From IMG/VR virus record IMGVR_UViG_3300034198_015833, positions 1 to 25,660 of that record: a stretch of 25,660 nucleotides of DNA. One strand, written 5' to 3'. Both the position numbers and the translations under genes were made by a program. This document shows, in pieces, positions 20,797 to 25,660 of this stretch; positions within the stretch are counted from its first letter, which is position 1, and the number at the start of each line of letters is the position of its first letter. This DNA comes from a virus. The notes beneath the pieces were generated by a model, which did no database searches, was not told the origin of the DNA, and saw nothing but the letters and a program-made list of their open reading frames with translations.

Positions 20797-21606
20797 TTAA
20801 AGTCCGATCATTGTGTTTTTGTTGAGCTTGTACTCGTTGTCTGGTCCAGCGACGGTGCGGGTTGAGGTGGAGCTCACGCCTCCTCCACCAACGGCAGCCG
20901 GGTCAGTCAAGGATGTGTTCCTGAGCTCTTGGTTCTGTGTCAATGTGGTGTCCGATGTTGCTGCCGGCCCTGGTTGTTTAGGTGCTTGGGGCTTAGGTGC
21001 AAGACCAATAGTTGAGGCTGTAGTGGCCGCAATATTGGCAACAGCACCAACAACATCTTTGGCAGTTTGTGTAGCACCTGATGCCAACTGATTAAGCGCC
21101 GTACCAGTACCCGTAACGGTTTGAGTGGCCACCGTGTTTGCACCAACAACCGTGTCTTTAACAGCAGCAACGGGATTTAAATTTATGACATCTTTAGTAA
21201 CTTTGGATGCTGTACTTCCAGCCGTATCAACAACATTCGATACGGTATTGCCTACAGTTTGAACTACGTTTGATACGGTATTTACAGCAGTACTAACGGG
21301 AGCGGCAACCGCTTTGATGACAGAACCAAAGAAGCCACCCCAGAATTCTGGGTGTCCGGTCTCAGGGTTGATTTTGTTTTTTACGTTACCGACGGTGAAT
21401 TCGTCGACATCAGCACCAGCCAACTCAAACATCATGGTGAGCATGGCAACGGCTTGCTTGTTTTGTGCAATGTGCACGGGCACCACAATCTCACCCGTTG
21501 TCAAGTGCGCCATCACATCATCAGTGACGCGACCCTCCTCTGCCATGACGTCCATAGCTTGGGCCTGCGGCGCCGCTTGCATGGATGGTGCTGGATTAGT
21601 TGCCAC
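20797..21606 (-). CDS. putative virion protein with three 11-residue amphipathic repeats
   Basis: 269 residues with a GTG start at 21606, three bases after the preceding stop. Residues 18-50 (EEGRVTDDVMAHLTTGEIVV) match a short domain common in phage proteins encoded near portals. A segment with WGGFFGSVIKAV at 89-100 leads into three hendecads at 104-136 of the form VxTxxxTxSxV (VSTAVNTVSNV, VQTVGNTVSNV, VDTAGSTASKV). The rest is Val/Ala/Thr-rich with similar spacing to about residue 200, then Pro- and Thr-rich. The pattern suggests a long amphipathic or membrane-active helix. It could be a minor virion or ejection component. No enzyme motif is visible and the function is unknown. Confidence 0.75.
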   Translation of the reverse strand: MATNPAPSMQAAPQAQAMDVMAEEGRVTDDVMAHLTTGEIVVPVHIAQNKQAVAMLTMMFELAGADVDEFTVGNVKNKINPETGHPEFWGGFFGSVIKAVAAPVSTAVNTVSNVVQTVGNTVSNVVDTAGSTASKVTKDVINLNPVAAVKDTVVGANTVATQTVTGTGTALNQLASGATQTAKDVVGAVANIAATTASTIGLAPKPQAPKQPGPAATSDTTLTQNQELRNTSLTDPAAVGGGGVSSTSTRTVAGPDNEYKLNKNTMIGL

Positions 21607-21609
21607 GTT

Positions 21610-21939
21610 TTAGCCGCCGAGCAGTGTGCTTTTAGACAATGACAGGGACGTGGGATCAATGCCGGCAGGACCAGTGAGCATGGTGCCTGATTGGCCACCA
21701 CGCGCTGATGTCGATTGCTGAGACAAGATCGCAGCCACATCGGGTGACTTGGCGTTGGCTTTGTTAAAGGCTTGCTCTTGCAGCGTTTGCTGCTTGTTGG
21801 CATTCACCGTCGCCTGGTCCATCGCCTGTTTGTTAAGCTCGTTGGCTTGCTTGGCGTTGTTGTTGGCTTGAATCGTTCCATAAGCCAATGCACCTGCACC
21901 CACCATGGCCCAGGTCGCTGCTGATATTCCAAAAGCCAT
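21610..21939 (-). CDS. small putative virion protein with membrane-like N-terminus
   Basis: 109 residues. The ATG at 21939 shares one base with the preceding stop (TAATG) and has GGAG seven bases upstream. Residues 4-20 (GISAATWAMVGAGALAYGT) are hydrophobic, like a small signal or membrane segment. An Asn/Gln/Ala-rich helix follows (ANNNAKQANELNKQAMDQAT), then a conserved tail (SPDVAAILSQQ, GTMLTGPAGIDPTSLSLSKS, TLLGG). This type of short protein recurs in podovirus head modules between terminase and portal. The role is unknown; a minor virion component is likely. Confidence 0.75.
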   Translation of the reverse strand: MAFGISAATWAMVGAGALAYGTIQANNNAKQANELNKQAMDQATVNANKQQTLQEQAFNKANAKSPDVAAILSQQSTSARGGQSGTMLTGPAGIDPTSLSLSKSTLLGG

Positions 21940-22406
21940 TAAAGTTCTCCTTCAATTTTGTATTCGCTGGCGCTGTAGTAGCTAATGCCATTACGTTGTG
22001 TTTGCAGCATCTCGTGCTCATCTGTCATCTCACGCTCAATGTCTGCAATCTCTGTTTTGTCAGTCACAAAGAGCGTCGTCCAATAGGTGTCTGCATGCGT
22101 CCAGCCTGCGCGCTTAAAGCCTGCGCGTGCTGGCAGCACATGAAAACCTGTTAACTGCCGGGTGCCCTCATCGGTCGTGACGGTGATGTCACCGTGTATG
22201 ACGCAGATGTTGTCGCAGTTGGTGAGTGCACCAGTGAGCACAGTGCCCGCTGGTATGAAGATCGTGCGTGCACACATCCCACCATGCACAACGTGTTGCG
22301 TGCTCAAGTCAACTTGAGGCTGCTTTAAGAGTTCCAGCTCCAACTCATGCACCATCTCAGGTGCTACTCTGTAGTCGACTTTGCTTGTCTCAATAGCAGT
22401 GTTCAC
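21939..22406 (-). CDS. cupin-like phage protein
   Basis: I prefer a GTG start at 22406 (155 residues), six bases after GGAG; a TTG two codons upstream is too close to the GGAG. The middle (ARTIFIPAGTVLTGALTNCD, NICVIHGDITVTTDEG, LTGFHVLPARAG) has the regular short strands and glycine turns of a cupin jelly roll, but it lacks a full set of metal-binding histidines (one in CVIHGD, one in TGFHV). Similar short proteins lie after terminase genes in other podoviruses. The C-terminus is a charged helix (DIEREMTDEHEMLQTQ). Function unknown. It follows TerL and overlaps the next stop/start by one base. Confidence 0.75.
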   Translation of the reverse strand: MNTAIETSKVDYRVAPEMVHELELELLKQPQVDLSTQHVVHGGMCARTIFIPAGTVLTGALTNCDNICVIHGDITVTTDEGTRQLTGFHVLPARAGFKRAGWTHADTYWTTLFVTDKTEIADIEREMTDEHEMLQTQRNGISYYSASEYKIEGEL

Positions 22407-22468
22407 ACGCAATACTCCATCAGTGTTGCGCGACTATAAAAGCGCAATGACACATGACGCGCACTGCT

Positions 22469-22494
22469 GTCTCAACATCTCATCTCAGCATCTC
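22469..22494 (-). repeat. 13-nt imperfect tandem repeat (x2) across terminase stop
   Basis: GTCTCAACATCTC (22469-22481) is followed by ATCTCAGCATCTC (22482-22494), with two mismatches. The TGA stop of the large terminase (22480-22482) lies at the junction of the two units. The rest of the 73-base gap to the cupin-like gene holds a TATAGT box-like sequence without a matching -35, which I do not call a promoter. Confidence 0.6.
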
Positions 22495-23799
22495 GTAAGG
22501 GTTGTATTCCTTCTTCGTTGCACGTCCACCACCGTACTGCTCAATCGCTGTCTTCTTGTACACGGGGAATGCAAACGTCAAAGCCAATGCATCCCCTAAG
22601 TCAGGGCTCGGTAGCCCACGCTTCTTGATGTCGTCTTTGGGCTCCAACTGCAGGCGTCCCATCGCGTCGTACCAAAAGATGGGAGCTGCTAAGTCTTGTT
22701 TGAGGTCCACCAGGTTCGGGATCGCACCACCCATCCTGATCCACTCACGCATCTCAAACCACATCTCCGCACGCTTGTTCAAGTACATCGGGTCCGTTGG
22801 CCGGCCACCAAAGTGCACCTCGATAGGGTCATAGCCCAACTGGCGCAGCCGGTCGATCACGCCACCACCTTGGCCAGAGTCGATGAACGTGGCATCGGGC
22901 TTCCACTCATCGATCTTGGCCGCCACGCGTGCAGCCAGGTCCATGTTGTCTATGCCGCGGTAGATGATGGGAGTGAGTGCACCAATGCCTTGCCTTGGAA
23001 AGATCACGCTTCTATCGTCACCAAAGCGTGCAGGGTCCACACCCAAGATGCGCGGTGCATATTCGATCTGCACCGGCGTGACATCACGTTGCGCTGCCGA
23101 CTCGACATCACTCAAGCTGATCAACTGGTCGTCCCCTGCTGCACTGAAGTCGCACAGGTACTCACGTTGGAATGAGGTTTCGCTCATGTCACGCTTTAAC
23201 CTGCTTACCTCATCTGGATCGATGGAATGCGTGTCATAGACCGTGTACTTGGCTGAGTGCCAGTCATCGTATTGCGCTGATCTGAAGTAGAGCTCAGAGA
23301 ACAGGTTCACACCAGCCGGTGTCCCGATAAACAGTGACCAGCCCTTGCGGTCTGATAGCGCAGGTTGTAAGACATCGTTCCACACTGCAGGCTTGATCTG
23401 TGCCACCTCATCGATCACGCAGCCATCCAGTCGGACACCACGCATCGCTTCCCCGTTGTCTGCTCCAAATATGCGCACGATGGCACCGTTGTGTTTAAAG
23501 CGCACAGAGAGTTCGCTCTCGTTGATCTCGACCGCTGAGTGCTGGCGCATGGGCTCCAACCTAGCTTTGAGACGTGCCCAAGCAATCGCTTTGGCTTGCT
23601 TTAAAAACGGTGCGATGTAGAAGAAGAGTCCAAGGTCCTTCTTGAACCGCAATGCTTCATGTAGCAACTCCATGATGGCCAGCTCAGTTTTGCCCGCACG
23701 TCGATGCAGCGCCAGCACGGTGAAGCGTTTGCGGTCACGGTGACACTCCTTCTGCCAGTCGCGTGGGAAGTAGCCAAGGCCAATGTCTTTCTCACTCAC
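22480..23799 (-). CDS. terL: terminase large subunit (DNA packaging ATPase/nuclease)
   Basis: 439 residues with a GTG start at 23799 that overlaps the end of the small subunit gene by eight bases. ATPase: Walker A-like LHRRAGKTE at residues 31-39, Walker B CVIDEV at 127-132, motif III LFIGTPAG at 156-163. Nuclease: GVDPARFGDD with D255, FIDSGQGGG with D307, PDLGDALALTFA with D403, the three acidic metal ligands of the RNase H-like fold. All key residues are present. The enzyme cuts concatemers and pumps DNA into the procapsid through the portal. Length is normal for a podovirus enzyme. Confidence 0.95.
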   Translation of the reverse strand: MSEKDIGLGYFPRDWQKECHRDRKRFTVLALHRRAGKTELAIMELLHEALRFKKDLGLFFYIAPFLKQAKAIAWARLKARLEPMRQHSAVEINESELSVRFKHNGAIVRIFGADNGEAMRGVRLDGCVIDEVAQIKPAVWNDVLQPALSDRKGWSLFIGTPAGVNLFSELYFRSAQYDDWHSAKYTVYDTHSIDPDEVSRLKRDMSETSFQREYLCDFSAAGDDQLISLSDVESAAQRDVTPVQIEYAPRILGVDPARFGDDRSVIFPRQGIGALTPIIYRGIDNMDLAARVAAKIDEWKPDATFIDSGQGGGVIDRLRQLGYDPIEVHFGGRPTDPMYLNKRAEMWFEMREWIRMGGAIPNLVDLKQDLAAPIFWYDAMGRLQLEPKDDIKKRGLPSPDLGDALALTFAFPVYKKTAIEQYGGGRATKKEYNPYEMLR

Positions 23800-24202
23800 G
23801 CGTGATACCCGTGATCACGTTGATGGTGATGCCGCCCTCTATGTTGCCCCTCAATTCAGTGGGCAAGACCTTGCCAATGAGCCCCATGAAGGCGACAGGG
23901 TTGGCTTTGGCTTGCTGGGTCAAGTAGTCCTGGCCACCGGCATCGTGCAAGGCGCCAATGATCATTTCCTTGATCTGTTTGTTGATCTTGTTGGGCTCGC
24001 CTTTGACGCGTCCCTGGCCCATGCGCAGGTTGGCTATGGATCGCTCTCGACCTGAGAGCATCGTGATCGGTGAGGACGGTATTGTTGCGTCTAACGCAAT
24101 TTCTGTAATGTCTGTAAGCATCGGTACTTTGTTGTTGTTTTTATTGCTTGATTTAATGTTTTGATTACTGCTTGGTTTATTGTTTAGCTCTGTCTTCTTC
24201 AT
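23792..24202 (-). CDS. terS: putative terminase small subunit
   Basis: I choose the ATG at 24202 (136 residues) because GGAG lies seven bases before it; a TTG further up at 24229 lacks such a site. The N-terminus is basic and Asn-rich (KTELNNKPSSNQNIKSSNKN) and likely disordered. Residues about 64-115 (GRVKGEPNKINKQIKEMIIG, ALHDAGGQDYLTQQAKANPV, AFMGLIGKVLP) match a family commonly found directly before TerL and thought to be the DNA-recognition subunit. It overlaps the HTH gene by 26 bases and TerL by eight. No classical HTH is obvious, so the role rests on position and family. Confidence 0.72.
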   Translation of the reverse strand: MKKTELNNKPSSNQNIKSSNKNNNKVPMLTDITEIALDATIPSSPITMLSGRERSIANLRMGQGRVKGEPNKINKQIKEMIIGALHDAGGQDYLTQQAKANPVAFMGLIGKVLPTELRGNIEGGITINVITGITRE

Positions 24203-24452
24203 CTTCAAACTCCAGTTTTTTCCAACCAAATGGGGTCAGCGCTCGACGTCTGTACTGGCACACGCCGGCAATCATTCCCTTCGATACTCCGAACATCTCT
24301 GCAAGTTGTCGGTAGTTCAAGTCGTGGTCTTCGTGTAAGTCCCTGATGCGGTCGATCTGCTCGTTGGTGAGCTTGGCGTTGGGGTGGTCCTCTCCCATGC
24401 GCAAGCCCTGGTCAGTGATCGCGACCATTCGATACTTTTTACCCATAAGCAT
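24177..24452 (-). CDS. small helix-turn-helix protein
   Basis: I start at the ATG at 24452 (91 residues), four bases after GGAG; the next in-frame ATG at 24446 has ten-base spacing and is equally possible. A GTG at 24479 would extend it but without such a site. Residues 25-70 (NAKLTNEQIDRIRDLHEDHD, NYRQLAEMFGVSKGMIAGVC) form a clear HTH with the glycine turn in MFGVSKG, followed by basic QYRRRA. Such proteins near phage terminases bind DNA; it could be a regulator or help recognise the packaging site. The similar motif in homing-endonuclease accessory domains has no attached nuclease here. Confidence 0.78.
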   Translation of the reverse strand: MLMGKKYRMVAITDQGLRMGEDHPNAKLTNEQIDRIRDLHEDHDLNYRQLAEMFGVSKGMIAGVCQYRRRALTPFGWKKLEFEDEEDRAKQ

Positions 24453-24503
24453 GTATCTCCACAGTGATGCGTATGGCACAACATGTTAATTTAAACTCAA
24501 TGC

Positions 24504-24908
24504 TCATGGCGCACCCATTTCTTTAAAAACGTGGTTCTCTCCCTCAGGGGCTATCAGCGTGACCAGCACACACACGCGGCCATACTTGATCGGCTCGGCC
24601 CAACTGATGTGCTTGGCCCTGATCTGTGAGTCGTCCTGCCACACCCCCGCCCTGGTCATTGCGTCCCCAATCACCTTCCACGCGTTGTCCATATCCCTCA
24701 CCCGTTTGTCAGGTGGGTAGAGCAACACTTCGATAGACAAGGGCTCAACCAAACGCAGCACAGCTCCTTGGACCTTGCAGGCATAGGCCACGTTGACGTA
24801 GTAATCCACCACCTTCTTGACCAGGTAGTGCTTGCCGCTGGTGGTGTGCTTCCACATGTGGTTCCCACTAATCGGTGGGTACGGTAAAACAATGTTCATT
24901 TGTGACAT
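24504..24908 (-). CDS. rusA: RusA-like Holliday junction resolvase
   Basis: 134 residues, ATG at 24908; ATG at 24899 is an alternative. The start NIVLPYPPISGNHMWKH is the usual RusA opening. Residues 71-93 contain RDMDNAWKVIGDAM and WQDDSQI, placing the catalytic acids at D72, D74 and D92/D93, equivalent to the E. coli RusA active site. The family cuts four-way DNA junctions as a dimer. In phages it clears branched replication intermediates before packaging, which agrees with its place just upstream of the terminase genes. All active-site residues are present, so it is probably functional. Confidence 0.92.
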   Translation of the reverse strand: MSQMNIVLPYPPISGNHMWKHTTSGKHYLVKKVVDYYVNVAYACKVQGAVLRLVEPLSIEVLLYPPDKRVRDMDNAWKVIGDAMTRAGVWQDDSQIRAKHISWAEPIKYGRVCVLVTLIAPEGENHVFKEMGAP

Positions 24909-25107
24909 GAGTACTTTCTAACTAGGGGTCAATCTTGCTCGTCCACCTTGGCCCACCTTTAAGGTGGTGGGCCGGCGGGCCGGTGGATAACTTTATTTCG
25001 GCTCGCTTTTGCGGGCTGAAAAAAATGAGGCTTTATGCGGGTTTGCAGAGGTTTCAAGGAAGTCAGCCCGCAAACGGCTCAGTGCCTATTTTTTAAGCTG
25101 GCCCGCT
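24909..25107. other. 199-base gene-free gap with GC-rich inverted repeats
   Basis: No supported ORF is present. A perfect 8-bp stem lies at 24950-24957/24966-24973 (GGCCCACC). Nested arms follow: CGGCTCGC at 24999-25006 pairs with GCGAGCCG at 25111-25118, enclosing TGCGGGCTGA at 25010-25019 and its complement at 25063-25072. A near-consensus DnaA box (TTATCCAC, minus strand) is at 24983-24990. No T-run follows the stems in the direction of the genes, so none is a clear terminator, and I see no convincing promoter. Confidence 0.6.
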
Positions 25108-25317
25108 TTAGCGAGCCGACTTTGTGTAGTTCTTTTTTATTCCTTTGTAGATTTCTATGGCTGCCTGTCGCCAAAGGTTTTTGGCCTCTCGGTGCTGCGC
25201 ACACATGGGGCAGTTTTGTATGGTTTGTAGGATTTCTTGTTTAACAATAAACCTGCGCACATCGGCCCTGATCTGGTCATGCTCAGGCAAATCAAAGATC
25301 TCTTTGGCAATGCTCAT
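25108..25317 (-). CDS. small hypothetical protein with CxxCxxH motif
   Basis: 69 residues, ATG at 25317 overlapping the stop of the gene before it by ATGA, so translation is likely coupled. The N-terminal half is a charged helix (EIFDLPEHDQIRADVRRFIV). CPMCAQH near residues 36-42 gives two Cys and one His, half of a zinc site, perhaps completed in a dimer. I do not recognise the family. The TAA stop sits in the loop of a hairpin (25100-25117). It is the last of three short genes joined by ATGA overlaps. Confidence 0.65.
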   Translation of the reverse strand: MSIAKEIFDLPEHDQIRADVRRFIVKQEILQTIQNCPMCAQHREAKNLWRQAAIEIYKGIKKNYTKSAR

Positions 25318-25475
25318 GACTGCCCCCTTTTTCTAATCCACTCAGCAATAGTTCGTGAGGGATGAGGCCAACCAACAGCCCATTCGTCGGCAATCAAGGC
25401 GCACTCTTCGCGCTCGGCTTTGACTGCTTCTTCGATCATGCGTTTAACTAACTCATGGTCGTATGTGGAATTCAT
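25314..25475 (-). CDS. small hypothetical protein (53 aa), related to its upstream neighbour
   Basis: 53 codons, ATG at 25475, TGA at 25314-25316; both ends overlap neighbours by four bases (ATGA). The sequence contains KAEREECALIADEW and ends SRTIAEWIRKRGQS. That matches a very common type of short phage protein with an EREACA...C helix and a final I-R-x-RG. The gene just upstream (25472-25660) has the same layout, so the two look like diverged copies. No function is known for the family. Confidence 0.7.
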   Translation of the reverse strand: MNSTYDHELVKRMIEEAVKAEREECALIADEWAVGWPHPSRTIAEWIRKRGQS

Positions 25476-25660
25476 GCTTGTCCCCTATATCTGATTGTTT
25501 TAGCGCAGTAATACGCCGCACCACCTTTTTCCCAATGGTCATCACACACCTTTGCACACGCCTCACGCTCTTTCTCTGCTACCAGTTTGGCAAAGATTTC
25601 ATCACGAACTTGATGCCAATTCGGGTGGTACTCACCTTTCATGTTCAACACTTTGTCCGC
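25472..25660 (-). CDS. small hypothetical phage protein, 5' end outside window
   Basis: The last 62 codons are visible, ending at TGA 25472-25474; the start lies beyond the right edge, or at an internal ATG seven codons in. It contains VAEKEREACAKVCDDHWEKG followed by YYCAKTIRYRGQA. The EREACAKVC and C-terminal IRxRG are hallmarks of a widespread but uncharacterised short phage protein. Cys residues are spaced to allow metal binding, which is untested. It overlaps the next gene by ATGA. Confidence 0.65.
   Translation of the reverse strand, partial: ADKVLNMKGEYHPNWHQVRDEIFAKLVAEKEREACAKVCDDHWEKGGAAYYCAKTIRYRGQA

Noticed and set aside
22413-22479. TATAGT box upstream of the cupin-like gene as a promoter
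   Set aside because: No -35-like hexamer at a suitable distance (CGCGTC lies there).
22696-23175. 159-aa plus-strand ORF opposite the large terminase
   Set aside because: Antisense shadow with no recognisable motif; TerL motifs are intact on the other strand.
24983-24990. DnaA-like box as evidence of a replication origin
   Set aside because: A single box of eight bases is expected by chance and no AT-rich unwinding region or further boxes are present.

Overview
This window is a contiguous piece of a tailed, short-tailed (podovirus-type) bacteriophage or prophage genome. Every gene I can support is on the minus strand, so the genome reads from right to left. The order is small genes, RusA, a helix-turn-helix protein, small and large terminase, a cupin-like protein, two small virion-type proteins, portal, a small head protein, a Bbp19-like protein, scaffold, major capsid, decoration protein, then the tail and ejection genes, a giant polyvalent protein, and finally a tail fibre cut by the left edge. 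This order and the protein types (epsilon15 gp7-type capsid, Bbp19- and Bbp16-like proteins, a head-to-tail connector portal, T7 gp11/gp12/gp14/gp15-like proteins) resemble the Bordetella phage BPP-1 / epsilon15 group. Base composition is near 50% GC. The BPP-1-like flavour suggests a proteobacterial host, perhaps a betaproteobacterium, but nothing here proves the host.

Layout: 25660-24504 holds short genes of the late-early boundary, including the RusA Holliday-junction resolvase, plus the only sizeable gap (24909-25107), which is rich in GC inverted repeats. 24452-22480 is the packaging module. 22406-15980 is the head module. A strong rho-independent terminator (about 15908-15938) separates it from the tail/ejection module, the position occupied by Tphi in T7. 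15895-12732 encodes the two tail-tube proteins; the second carries extra carbohydrate-binding-like and Fn3-like domains. 12641-1306 encodes three internal/ejected proteins, the last of 2826 residues. 1245-1 is the 5' part of a tail fibre gene.

The most interesting part is 9786-1306. This ejection-type protein carries what look like an ASCH domain, a helical domain whose core resembles the HhH-GPD DNA glycosylase signature, a GNAT-like domain and an HExxH metallopeptidase. It fits the 'polyvalent protein' concept: virion-delivered effectors that act on host defences. Nested inside it, at 5924-5703 in the +1 frame, is a 73-codon ORF with its own ribosome binding site, higher GC3 than the host frame and a plausible conserved C-terminus. 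I consider this the best candidate for an undescribed feature. The ASCH and GNAT segments here, and an inserted domain in the neighbouring gp15-like protein, are more AT-rich than their surroundings, which suggests cassette-like domain acquisition. No lysis genes, DNA polymerase, integrase, tRNA, CRISPR array or insertion sequence is visible.
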